A stretch of DNA of 46,428 bases, from assembly GCA_017939795.1 (NCBI GenBank), contig JAGBAA010000133.1:1-46428 (forward strand), given 5' to 3'. Both the position numbers and the translations under genes were made by a program. Every line of letters starts with the position of its first letter. The stretch's first letter is position 1. This DNA comes from Thermoguttaceae bacterium (GTDB lineage Bacteria; Planctomycetota; Planctomycetia; Pirellulales; Thermoguttaceae). Below the pieces are notes generated by a model. That model saw only the letters and a list, made by a program, of their open reading frames with translations, ran no database searches and was not told the origin of the DNA. Positions 24,117 through 32,405 of the stretch are shown here, one piece after another.

Positions 24117-26486
24117 TTATTGTGGCGAACCGGTGAAGGAGCTTTTGTTTTCAAAAGCCCCGTCCCATTCCTGAGCCTCTTTTTTCTCGTCCCAGGCTTC
24201 CCATTCCGCGTCTTCGTCATTGGGATCCGTTCTGAGGCCGCGCTGTGGTTCCAGTTTGAATTCTTTCTGGAGATCTTCCAGCGACCGCTCGTCTTTCGGT
24301 TCTTTCCCATCATTCTGCGGTGAACCATCCTGAGAATTTTTGTTCAGGTCCACGACAAAACGGACATCCAGCGGGAGTTCATCCATACGCCACATTCGGA
24401 GCCGGCAGTCGTCGCCGCCGCCAAGAAGGTATTTGTTGTCCGGCGTGAAATACGCGGACACGAGGAAAATGTCGGTCGATTCTTCTTCCGAGACCTCTCT
24501 CGTACGGAAATTCCCCATGTATCCGTGCGGCGCCTTTCCATGGTAGAGGAGGAAATCGTCGCCGAGCAGCAGAACGTACTTCTGGTCTTTAGAGAAGAGG
24601 ACTTTCCGAATATTTTGCGTCGTGTTTTCCGTGTTTTTCGTGTCCCACGCGATGATCCGCTTCACTCCGTCTCTCGGCCGATTGGTCTTCGGCGCGAAAT
24701 CCCAGAAGATGATGCGTCCGAAATTGTCGGCAGAGACGATCGTGAGGGAATCGTTTTCGTTCGCGGGATCTCCATCTTTGGGTGAGATCGCGATCGCGAC
24801 GTGATCTGCATTGGGGAAGTCATGCCGACTCAGCCCCTGAACGAGATTCGGTTTGAATTCGGTATTTTGAGCCGTGCGCGGACGCTGCATATCGGATTCC
24901 GTATCCGCCATGCAGATCCCGTATGCCGGATTGCTGGTCCGATTGTCGAAATAGTAGACTCCGGCATTCGCTCCGGCCGCAGCGGCCAGCAGATATTTCC
25001 CGTTCGGCGTGAAGGCCAGGTCGGTGAATTTTCCGACGGGATTCAGCGTCTGATAGTAGGTGTCGATGGTTCGGGAAAGTCCGCCTGTTCCGCGTTTTCG
25101 GACTACTTCCTGCCAGTTTTCGATGTCCCAGAGGATCAGTGCGCCGCAAGACGTGTACGGATTCCCCGTATCGTCCAGCTTGTCGACCATCGCCGCCATG
25201 ACGAACTGTCGTCCGGAAGGGGTGAAGGTGACGGCATGGATCGTGTTGATCTTTCCCATTCCTTGCCGGTTTCTGTCTTTAGCGGTCATTTTGCGCACAA
25301 AGTACCAGTTCGGAGCGGAGACGCCGTTTTCGCCGGGACGGCTGTCGAGACTCCAGAGGATCGCATTTCCTCCGCTGTCCACCGAAACAGCCAGATTGCC
25401 TTCCGGAGAAATGGAAATGGCGGTAATGGGGTACTCGTGATTCCAGTGGACAGCGATCGGCTGGAGCGTTTCGGTCGACCAGAATGCGATCGGGTAGCTT
25501 TCAACAGACGGTCGGTTCTTTTTCCAGACACTGTCTCTGTCGAGCTGCTCAAGGGACTCCAGATCATCCAGAGATCCGTCGTCCGAGAAGGAAAGAAGCT
25601 CATCGGAACTGATCCCCTCTTCCGATCCCTCTGCGGTTTCCAGTTCGTCAGTCTTTTTCTTTTTGGCTCCCTCCGGAAGCAGAGCGTCCAGCGAATCTTC
25701 ATACTCGGCATCGGGATCCTTCTCTTTGGCGTTTTCGGACTCTTTTTCGGGGGTCAGTTCATCCAAAAAAGAGAGCGGTTCACTGGCGTCCGGATTTTTC
25801 TTTTGGGACGTAAAGAGACTGCGTGCAGAATCGTAAGCGCGCTTGCCGTTTTTGCCGATCTGAAGTCGGTCGACATAAATCGGGGCCGGAAGCTGGGAGA
25901 CCCGGCTGTCGTAGGAGAGGAAACGTTCGTTTTCCGGTTTTTTATCCTGCTCCGCACTCTCATCTTCCTGATCCAGGTTTTCCCACGGTTTTGCGTTTTC
26001 TGTTTCCGATGTTCTTGCCATTGGGATGGTGCTGAGCGAATCCATCTGCGTTCTTCTTCCGCCGGCCGTGATCATGTACTGCCCGTCAGGCGTGAGTGCG
26101 ACCGCAGTCGGACTGTTCCATTTACAGTCGACCGAATAGGCTTTGATGTCCGCACGTTTGAATTGCTGGGTTCCAGTTTGGGTCACGACTTCCACGGAAC
26201 CGGTATTCGCCATATGGTCCCGATACACGTTCCAGATCGTGAGGCACAGGATCCCGAGTCCGGCAAGAATGACGAGACTGCCGGCGATCACGGAGATGCA
26301 CCCCAGGAGAGTCCACTCCCGCACGACCTGCTCATCAGGAAAACCAAACTCGCCATAATCCAGCATCATGGGCGGAGCTTCCGAAGCAATTGCGTTGGGA
26401 GCATCGACCTCAGAGATCGGCGATGCCTGTTTTCGCTCCTTTTTGGGTGGCAGAAGCGGATTTTCACGAACAAAAAAATCGACCAT
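24117..26486 (-). CDS. Membrane-anchored WD40-repeat protein
   Basis: 789 residues from the start at 26486, preferred because aggga precedes it and because the open stretch back to 26729 (81 more codons) lacks recognisable content. That longer start is possible, since the promoter is further upstream. A single membrane helix lies at about 60-90 (LLGCISVIAGSLVILAGLGI), followed by a beta-propeller built of WD40-like repeats, each with a SPDG-type turn and a [LIFV]W pair (TAVALTPDGQYMITAG, ITAISISPEGNLAVS, GALILWDIENW, LLGGGDDCRLRMWRMDE). A highly acidic low-complexity insertion sits between early blades, and the C-terminus is charged. It is a periplasmic or cytoplasmic scaffold type of unknown partner. 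Confidence 0.8.
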   Translation of the reverse strand: MVDFFVRENPLLPPKKERKQASPISEVDAPNAIASEAPPMMLDYGEFGFPDEQVVREWTLLGCISVIAGSLVILAGLGILCLTIWNVYRDHMANTGSVEVVTQTGTQQFKRADIKAYSVDCKWNSPTAVALTPDGQYMITAGGRRTQMDSLSTIPMARTSETENAKPWENLDQEDESAEQDKKPENERFLSYDSRVSQLPAPIYVDRLQIGKNGKRAYDSARSLFTSQKKNPDASEPLSFLDELTPEKESENAKEKDPDAEYEDSLDALLPEGAKKKKTDELETAEGSEEGISSDELLSFSDDGSLDDLESLEQLDRDSVWKKNRPSVESYPIAFWSTETLQPIAVHWNHEYPITAISISPEGNLAVSVDSGGNAILWSLDSRPGENGVSAPNWYFVRKMTAKDRNRQGMGKINTIHAVTFTPSGRQFVMAAMVDKLDDTGNPYTSCGALILWDIENWQEVVRKRGTGGLSRTIDTYYQTLNPVGKFTDLAFTPNGKYLLAAAAGANAGVYYFDNRTSNPAYGICMADTESDMQRPRTAQNTEFKPNLVQGLSRHDFPNADHVAIAISPKDGDPANENDSLTIVSADNFGRIIFWDFAPKTNRPRDGVKRIIAWDTKNTENTTQNIRKVLFSKDQKYVLLLGDDFLLYHGKAPHGYMGNFRTREVSEEESTDIFLVSAYFTPDNKYLLGGGDDCRLRMWRMDELPLDVRFVVDLNKNSQDGSPQNDGKEPKDERSLEDLQKEFKLEPQRGLRTDPNDEDAEWEAWDEKKEAQEWDGAFENKSSFTGSPQ

Positions 26487-26809
26487 AAGCGGTTCCCTGC
26501 TTTCTTTCAGTGCAAAATTTCCATAGGGTGCACCAGTCTTCACTCTTTTCAGTTTGATCATGCACGCGATCCATACCGGGGCGGACGGAATCTTTGGGTG
26601 AGGATCGCCGACATTCCGGGACTGCATGGAAACGCCGAAAACGTTTTTCCCCGTGCGTTTTGATATTTCCCGCAGGAGCTCAGTACTGTCAGTCTGCCGT
26701 TTGCTTCCCGTTTTGATGCTGTTTCGCATCAGAAAAACGATATTTGCCGGTTCAGGACGACGCCGTTTTCATGAACTGAAAATGCTGCATATACAAACTC
26801 TATCGGCGA

Positions 26810-26838
26810 AGTATAGCAGATTTTGCCGTTTATTTCAA
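26810..26838 (-). promoter_or_regulatory. Promoter of the WD40 gene
   Basis: Minus strand TTGAAA (26838-26833), 17-base spacer, TATACT (26815-26810). Confidence 0.8.
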
Positions 26839-26916
26839 CAGATATTTTTCGGGGAATCGATTTTTTGTAAAATTTTTCAGGAAATTTCCTCTTCCCGATT
26901 TCAGAAAAGAGACAGA

Positions 26917-26951
26917 AAAACAGACGGTATTTTACTTAAACCGCCTGTTTT
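26917..26951 (-). terminator. Terminator after the 189-residue conserved protein
   Basis: 12-bp arms aaaacagacggt / accgcctgtttt with one mismatch, followed on the minus strand by a T-rich run. Confidence 0.75.
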
Positions 26952-26999
26952 GACATGATGGGTCTTCGTGATCTGCAAGACCCGGTTTGGAAACTTCCG

Positions 27000-27047
27000 T
27001 TCGTGTCCGGTTCAGTTCGTGTCCGGTTCAGTTCGTGTCCGGTTCAG
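27000..27047 (+). repeat. 16-bp tandem repeat, three copies
   Basis: ttcgtgtccggttcag occurs three times in a row (27000, 27016, 27032), with a partial fourth (ttcgggtc). The array overlaps the stop codon (27044-27046) of the minus-strand gene. Confidence 0.9.
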
Positions 27048-27613
27048 TTCGGGTCGGTCGGGAGTGCTCTTGGATAGGGGACTTCCAGACGGTAGGGAGC
27101 GGATCTTTCATTGATTTCTTCCCACATTTCACGCTCTTCTTCCGTCGCATAGTAGGTCAGCCAGATCTCCTGATTTTCATCGACACCGGCACAATCCCAG
27201 TGCAGATAGCCGTCACGGACCGCGAGCATCTTTTCACGGGATGGAAGAATATCCCGGCAGATCAGAAGGTAGAGTTCACAGTCCGACAGATGTTCCGTGA
27301 AATCAAGAACGATCTGTTTTTCGTAGAGAAGATCAGCCAGATTCATCAGCTCGTCATGCAGTTCTTCCTGGGAAAGTCCGGCAGGATGGACCGGACGAAG
27401 CGGCGGATCAAACCACTGCGCGATCGGCAGGACCGGAGCGACTTCCCAGGCCAGCATCATTTCGAGATAGTCATTTTCGACCGTGAGGGGAAGCCGGCTT
27501 TTGTTCAGCTGAACGATGGATTCATCATAGTACGGTTCCAGCTCACTGCGTAATTCTGCGTTTCGGATCAGCGCATCGATGTCTTCAGCCGGAAATTTGC
27601 TGAGTTCTGCCAT
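27044..27613 (-). CDS. Conserved protein of unknown function, acidic
   Basis: 189 residues from the start at 27613, where aggt lies about 7 bases upstream. An open frame extends further 5' across the promoter and is not used. There is no signal peptide or membrane helix. The protein is acidic and rich in aromatic residues: YYDESIVQLNKSRLPLTVEN, MMLAWEVAPVLPIAQWFDPP, LHDELMNLADLLYEKQIVLD, ELYLLICRDILPSREKM. It looks like a well-folded cytosolic protein; I do not recognise the family. It has its own promoter (27726-27754) and terminator. Confidence 0.75.
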   Translation of the reverse strand: MAELSKFPAEDIDALIRNAELRSELEPYYDESIVQLNKSRLPLTVENDYLEMMLAWEVAPVLPIAQWFDPPLRPVHPAGLSQEELHDELMNLADLLYEKQIVLDFTEHLSDCELYLLICRDILPSREKMLAVRDGYLHWDCAGVDENQEIWLTYYATEEEREMWEEINERSAPYRLEVPYPRALPTDPN

Positions 27614-28004
27614 TTTCAAACCTGCCCTGGTTTTTATTTCTGGATTTTCTTCCTCTTTACCCCCCTGCTCCCTGAATGCTGAACTCCTTCCACAGCTTTC
27701 AAAGAACAGTATTTTCTTTACTTGTAGTGTACCATATTTTAGCGAAAAAACCAATCATTTTTTGTTGTTTTAAGAAAATTTTTGAAATCAGCCAGTTGTC
27801 TAACCGGCATATCCGGCACAAAGGAGCCGGCTTGCGGATCTGGCCATTCTTCTGCTTTTTCCGGAAGCATCAAAAAACAAAGAAACTGTATTTGGCAGTG
27901 CAGACAGATCCAGAGTTTTCCAGTGTGTGTACAGTTCGCCCGGACCGTTTCAGTTTTCATGGGCCAGGCGGTTCCTCTGTTTGAGGATGGGGAGGCAGCT
28001 CTGG
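27614..28004. other. Intergenic region
   Basis: 391 bases with no credible gene. It contains the promoter at 27726-27754 for the minus-strand gene and the 3' side of the FHA gene. I see no convincing terminator for the FHA gene. Confidence 0.5.
27726..27754 (-). promoter_or_regulatory. Promoter of the 189-residue protein gene
   Basis: Minus strand TTGGTT (27754-27749), 17-base spacer, TACACT (27731-27726). TATGG just before the -10 gives an extended -10 character. Confidence 0.65.
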
Positions 28005-28484
28005 CTATTTCCGGGTACGCAGACGGATCGATGACGGAGAGATCGCCTGCTGGCGTGAGGCACTGGAGGCCTGACTGCTGACGGCAGAGGCTTTGGAGGC
28101 GGAAGCCCGGGAAACACTTTGCGAATTGGAAACGCTTCCGCGTGACTTGCGTGAGGTCGAACCGCTAATGTCGGCATACGCAGCCGCCTGCCGATGATAC
28201 GAGATGCGGAAAAGGACCGGACCGACGGAAAATGTCTCTTCCGGATGGATCGCCGTTTCGGTATTCTGGATCCTGTTTCCGGAAACGATCGTGCCGTTAA
28301 GTGAGTTCATGTCCTGAATATGGACCATGTTCTGAAATGCAAAGATGCGGCAGTGACGCCGGCTGACTTCCGGATGATTAATGATCAGGTCTGCATCGTT
28401 TCCGCGCCCCAGTATCGCAGGAAGCGAAAGCACGATGCGATTGCTCCCCGTTTCGCAATCAACGACGTAAAGTTCCACCTTCAT
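28005..28484 (-). CDS. FHA domain protein with serine-rich tail
   Basis: 159 residues. Residues about 4-95 form a forkhead-associated domain, a phosphothreonine-peptide binding module: strands with LSLPAILGRGNDADLII, the conserved SRRHC, and the NGT turn (MNSLNGTIVSGNRI). Residues about 105-159 are low complexity, with Ser/Arg/Ala repeats (SRASASKASAVSSQASSASR) ending RLRTRK. That tail is basic and Ser-rich, so it could be a kinase substrate or a nucleic-acid binding segment. The FHA domain should read Ser/Thr kinase signalling, which is abundant in Planctomycetota. No kinase lies in this window. gggggaa precedes the start. Confidence 0.9.
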   Translation of the reverse strand: MKVELYVVDCETGSNRIVLSLPAILGRGNDADLIINHPEVSRRHCRIFAFQNMVHIQDMNSLNGTIVSGNRIQNTETAIHPEETFSVGPVLFRISYHRQAAAYADISGSTSRKSRGSVSNSQSVSRASASKASAVSSQASSASRQQAISPSSIRLRTRK

Positions 28485-28789
28485 CGAATTCCCCCTTCGG
28501 AAAGTGCAGTCAGATTTTTCCCTGAATTCATTTTAGTCTTAAATTGGAAAAAATGCAAGGGTTTTGGTAAAAATATTTTGAAATTTTTTAATTTTTTTTC
28601 TGTTTTGAGAAAAGGAGGATGAGTTTTTTGTGAAAATGGGAAGGGTGCGTATTCTGAGTGGTTTTCAAGGCAGCGGAGGATGGGGCTGTGCCTGTTTCTT
28701 AAATTTCCTGTTTGGTATTGCGGGAGCCTTCTTTCGAAAAGCCGGCTCCTTTTTCCTGCCGAGAGGACACTTTCTTTCCCGGACGTCCG
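28485..28789. other. Intergenic region FHA gene / small conserved gene
   Basis: 305 AT-rich bases. It holds the FHA promoter and a hairpin ggagcc/ggctcc (28723-28749) followed by TTTTT in plus orientation, odd because no plus-strand gene ends here. A plus-strand open frame at 28630 is not credible. Confidence 0.5.
28530..28558 (-). promoter_or_regulatory. Promoter of the FHA gene
   Basis: Minus strand TTGCAT (28558-28553), 17-base spacer, TAAAAT (28535-28530), about 45 bases before the start. Confidence 0.75.
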
Positions 28790-29068
28790 TCACTGGATCT
28801 GATTGGCGTCACGTTCCCTGCGCGTCGCTTCCAGATCGAAAATGAGATACTTCATGTCGAGCCGCAGCTGCGTGACCGATTCCTGGATCAGAGAAAAAAT
28901 CTCCCTGCGCCGGCGTGTTCCGAGAACCAGGGCCTCCACGAACGGCTGAAGTTCTTTTTGATATTCCAACGGCAGCTCACGCAGTTTTTCGAGCAGATTC
29001 TGCACATCCTGCGGCAAATGTTCCCATTTTACGTCTGCTTTTTTTTCGGCGGAGTCAAAAGTTTTCAT
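28790..29068 (-). CDS. Small conserved helical protein of unknown function
   Basis: 92 residues from the start at 29068. An earlier in-frame start at 29131 would prefix a non-homologous stretch. It is predicted nearly all alpha-helical and charged: LPQDVQNLLEKLRELPLEYQ, LQPFVEALVLGTRRRREIF, LIQESVTQLRLDMKYLIFDL, EATRRERD. It has the look of a small conserved planctomycete protein, but I cannot assign a family or role. Its Shine-Dalgarno is weak. A TATAAT (29160-29155, minus strand) lies about 87 bases upstream. Confidence 0.7.
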   Translation of the reverse strand: MKTFDSAEKKADVKWEHLPQDVQNLLEKLRELPLEYQKELQPFVEALVLGTRRRREIFSLIQESVTQLRLDMKYLIFDLEATRRERDANQIQ

Positions 29069-29302
29069 ATTTCTTGAAGGACTGGTATATACTGAAGTGA
29101 AAATTTTGTGTATAATGCGAAGACGGCACAAGCGTTAAATCCGTCTCTGCCTATATTATAGCCGATAAAATCGCAAAAGTCACGAAAAACTTTAAATTTT
29201 TCCAAAAATAGTTAAAGTTTTTTAAAACTTTTCCAGATTTTTATTTTTTTAAGAAGAAAAACGGTTTGGGGAAGTAGTTTTCATCCATCGGGAGAATACA
29301 AA

Positions 29303-32300
29303 ATGAATGGAAATCTTTGTTTTATTGAAAAGATCCCCCTCCTGAAACCTGCGGCAATTTTCCTTTTACTTTGGTCCGGGATCCTTGCGGGGGACTTTCG
29401 GGCGGATCTTCAGAAGCATGCCGCAGCACAAAATGCCGGCTCTTACGGGACGGATCTGACTTCCTCCGCCTCTTCCACGGTGCAGATGCCGGAAAACTGG
29501 TCCGTGATGGATCAGGACTGTAATGCGCAGCTGATGCAATGTACCCGGAGAAAAGGGAACGACGGAACAGACTGTGTTTTTCTTCAGATCGCATGTAAAG
29601 AACAGGGAAGCCGGATCTACCTTGGGACTCCCATTCAGCGGAGAAAAATCAATGCTTCGCTCTCCCTTCAGCTTCTGGTTTCCGCAAATCGGAGCGGGAT
29701 CCAGCTTCTTGGCAGAGTGATCCTTCCGTACACGCTCGATCCCCAGAGCGGGAAAGCTTTCTGTCTGTACGTCACCAGCGGGAGCGAGACGACCGGCATC
29801 GGAGACTGGCAGACACTCTATCTGCAGAACGTTGAACGTGAAATGATGTCTGAGATCCGGCAGATCCAGCGCGAAAGAACAGATATTGCGTTTAATTTCC
29901 GGGATGCGTATCTGGATCATGTGGTCCTGAATGTCTATTCCGGAAAAGTGACGGTCGATGCGTTCGTTGGAGAGCTGACGGTGGATGGAACTCCTGCGGA
30001 GAACACGCAGTATCCGATCCTTCCGGGCAAAATGTTTTCTTCTCCTCCTCCCGCTGCTCCGCAGAATGTTCCTGCCGGCGCGATGCAGGATTTTCCGCAG
30101 CTGGATCATGAAGAGAGACCTGCCCCGGGGTCCGGCCGGACCAATGCGCTCCCTTTGCCGAATGAAAATGGGAACGCGATGCCGGAACCGTCCGGCGAAA
30201 ACATGATGCAGAGTCAGAAAAAATATCAGGTCGGCGTTTTTAACGGGATGCTCACGATCAATGACGGGAGCGGCAATACCCCGATCTTTGTGCGGGCAGT
30301 CCGGTATTCCGGAGAGAAACTGGAGTTTTTGGCGAATCTTCAGTTCAATACCGTTTGGCTTTCAGAGTTTCCGACCTGTGAAATGGAGGCAGAAGCGGAA
30401 CTGCTCAACATCTGGTTCATCTGTCCCCTTCCGTTTACGTGGGACCAGGGTGAAGGACATCAGAAGCTGATTTACGAGAAGACCAAATATCAGAACCGCT
30501 CGTTCAATCGCGTCATTGCGTGGGATATGGGATACCCGCCGGGATTTTCGGAGATGCAGAGAATGGGAGTCGATCCCAAGGATATTTCTGCGCCGGAGCT
30601 GGTCCGGAGATATTTTGAGAAACTGCGCAGGATCCCGGAAAATGTACTGCCTCACCGTCCCTTCCTGATCATTCCGAGAAAAGAGTATGCCGAGTATGGC
30701 GACGGCGGCAATATTTTGATGATCGACCGTTCGCCGCTTCAGTCCACGTACAATTTTGTGGACCATGGCCTATGGATGCGGCAGATCAACAATATGTTCA
30801 TGAATCGGCAGGTTTTCTTTGCGCGGATCCCCACACAGTTCTCTCCCCTGCTGAAAGCGCAGTGGAAACGGATCGCAAAAGGGATCCGGAATTCCTCCTC
30901 GGACTATTCCCTCGATCCGGAGGATCCCCAGATCGTGCCGGATACCATACCTTTTGACCAACTGCGGCTCATGGCCTTCAACTCTCTGATGGCGGGAGCT
31001 CACGGACTATTTTTCGAGAGTACCTCCCGGCTGGATTCTTCGGATGAAGAGACGGTTTTCCGCCGAAAGGCACTTTCGGTCGTGAATCTGGAGCTTCTCA
31101 TCCTGGAGCAGCTGATCTCTCAGGGACATTCCTTCACGACGCTCGCATCGGACCATGACGATGTGGCGGGAGGGATCCTCGCGACCACCTACGGCCGGCT
31201 GCTCATCCCGATGTTCCTTGAAGAGGATGCCCAGTACGTGAATGGTCCCGGTGCGGAACGTCAAGTCCGGTTTGTCGTCCGCGGAATGCCGGATACGTAC
31301 GGATGCTGGTACTATTCGCTCAGCGGCCTATCTCCCGTCCGGGCAAAACGGATCGTTGGCGGGTTGGAAGTGGAGCTGGAAGAGCTCCCGCTGATCGCGA
31401 CGCTGGTCATGACGCAGAACATGAAGGTTTTTCACAGCATTACCCAGCGGATCGCCAAATACGCTCCGGTCCTTGCAGAACGCATGAAGGAACTGGCTGA
31501 AATGCGTCTTGAGAGCTACCTGCGTTCCTATGGTTCTGACCGGCTTCAGGGAAACGATGCCATGTGGTTTGACCGGGCGAAAAACTACATGATGGCGGCA
31601 GAACAGGCGTTTCAGGGAAAGGAGTACGGCGACGCATTTATGCTGGCTCAGCGGGCCATGCGTCCGATCGGATACCTTGAGAAGAAAAGCTGGGAAGAAC
31701 AGGGAAAGGCTTTCCCGTCGCCGAATTTCCAGCCTGCCGGTGTATCGTTCCGTTCGCAGAAACTCCAGGAAAAATGGAGGAATGCCGTCCGGAATTTCCA
31801 GCCTGGCACCAATTGTTTTGCCAATGGCGATTTTGAAAATATTGAGAGTTTTAAAGCGGAGGGATGGGAATTTTACCAGAATTACTCTGCGAGATCGGTG
31901 GTCACGGTGGGGGCGAAGACGCGTCTTGACGCTGCGCATTCGGGGAGATCCGGGATCCAGCTGAGCGTGCGGGTCAGGGAGCCGAAACGTGTGCCGGTGA
32001 TGTTTGACTCCCCTCTTCTGATCATTCAGAGTCCCAAAGTGAAAGTGGGGGCACCCGGCACGATTTACCAGGTGGATGTCTGGCTGAATATTCCGCAGAA
32101 GATCAAGAATACCGTTGACGGCGTGAAGATCACCGACACAAATTCCGGCGATGTGCTTGCCGAAAGGATCATGGAGACCGACGGATGGCAGAAGATCTCG
32201 TTTCAGCGTATCGTCTGCGATGAACAGCCGATCGCCGTGCAGATCTCACTGACGGGATATGGCATCGTGTTTCTGGATGATGTCTCCATCCGTCCCCTTG

Positions 32301-32326
32301 GAGAATCATCTATCGGGGCTCCCTGA
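29303..32326 (+). CDS. Large secreted protein with TIM-barrel-like core and C-terminal carbohydrate-binding-like domain
   Basis: 1007 residues with a signal peptide (about 1-31, ending SGILAGDF). The N-terminal third is a beta-sandwich-like region (about 50-230). A Pro/Asn-rich linker (about 245-305) follows. From about 310 the pattern TPIFVRAVRYSGEKLEFLANL then FNTVWLSEF resembles the start of a glycoside-hydrolase TIM barrel of the GH2/GH42 type. A helical segment follows to about 800. The C-terminal 170 residues (TNCFANGDFENIESF through to IVFLDDVSIRPLG) have the layout of a CBM4/9-like galactose-binding fold. It is likely a cell-surface polysaccharide-handling protein. Catalytic acids could not be assigned, so hydrolase activity is unproven. 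Confidence 0.75.
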   Translation: MNGNLCFIEKIPLLKPAAIFLLLWSGILAGDFRADLQKHAAAQNAGSYGTDLTSSASSTVQMPENWSVMDQDCNAQLMQCTRRKGNDGTDCVFLQIACKEQGSRIYLGTPIQRRKINASLSLQLLVSANRSGIQLLGRVILPYTLDPQSGKAFCLYVTSGSETTGIGDWQTLYLQNVEREMMSEIRQIQRERTDIAFNFRDAYLDHVVLNVYSGKVTVDAFVGELTVDGTPAENTQYPILPGKMFSSPPPAAPQNVPAGAMQDFPQLDHEERPAPGSGRTNALPLPNENGNAMPEPSGENMMQSQKKYQVGVFNGMLTINDGSGNTPIFVRAVRYSGEKLEFLANLQFNTVWLSEFPTCEMEAEAELLNIWFICPLPFTWDQGEGHQKLIYEKTKYQNRSFNRVIAWDMGYPPGFSEMQRMGVDPKDISAPELVRRYFEKLRRIPENVLPHRPFLIIPRKEYAEYGDGGNILMIDRSPLQSTYNFVDHGLWMRQINNMFMNRQVFFARIPTQFSPLLKAQWKRIAKGIRNSSSDYSLDPEDPQIVPDTIPFDQLRLMAFNSLMAGAHGLFFESTSRLDSSDEETVFRRKALSVVNLELLILEQLISQGHSFTTLASDHDDVAGGILATTYGRLLIPMFLEEDAQYVNGPGAERQVRFVVRGMPDTYGCWYYSLSGLSPVRAKRIVGGLEVELEELPLIATLVMTQNMKVFHSITQRIAKYAPVLAERMKELAEMRLESYLRSYGSDRLQGNDAMWFDRAKNYMMAAEQAFQGKEYGDAFMLAQRAMRPIGYLEKKSWEEQGKAFPSPNFQPAGVSFRSQKLQEKWRNAVRNFQPGTNCFANGDFENIESFKAEGWEFYQNYSARSVVTVGAKTRLDAAHSGRSGIQLSVRVREPKRVPVMFDSPLLIIQSPKVKVGAPGTIYQVDVWLNIPQKIKNTVDGVKITDTNSGDVLAERIMETDGWQKISFQRIVCDEQPIAVQISLTGYGIVFLDDVSIRPLGESSIGAP

Positions 32327-32405
32327 GGAGTCCTTCATTGAATTTTATTTTCCGGCGGAATGCCGGAGGACGTTTTGCCGAAATTTATTCAGAAAAGGAA
32401 TTTTT

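Larger units (their letters stand above)
26487..27043. other. Intergenic region with leader, promoter, terminator and tandem repeat
   Basis: 557 bases. From right to left it holds three 16-base direct repeats (27000-27047), a hairpin gggtctt/aagaccc (26960-26983), the terminator of the upstream gene (26917-26951), the WD40 promoter (26810-26838) and a leader of about 317 bases if the WD40 start is 26486. The leader contains gatgc-gaaaca-gcatc near 26713-26728. Confidence 0.55.

Noticed and set aside
24801..26663. 620-codon plus-strand open frame opposite the WD40 gene
   Set aside because: It is antisense to a gene with clear WD40 motifs, promoter and membrane helix. The translation is Arg/His/Phe-rich and of low plausibility.
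28630..28845. 71-codon plus-strand frame with a hydrophobic stretch
   Set aside because: The hydrophobic part is encoded by the hairpin at 28723-28749, and the frame overlaps the small minus-strand gene. The good aaggagg leads to a 4-codon frame instead.
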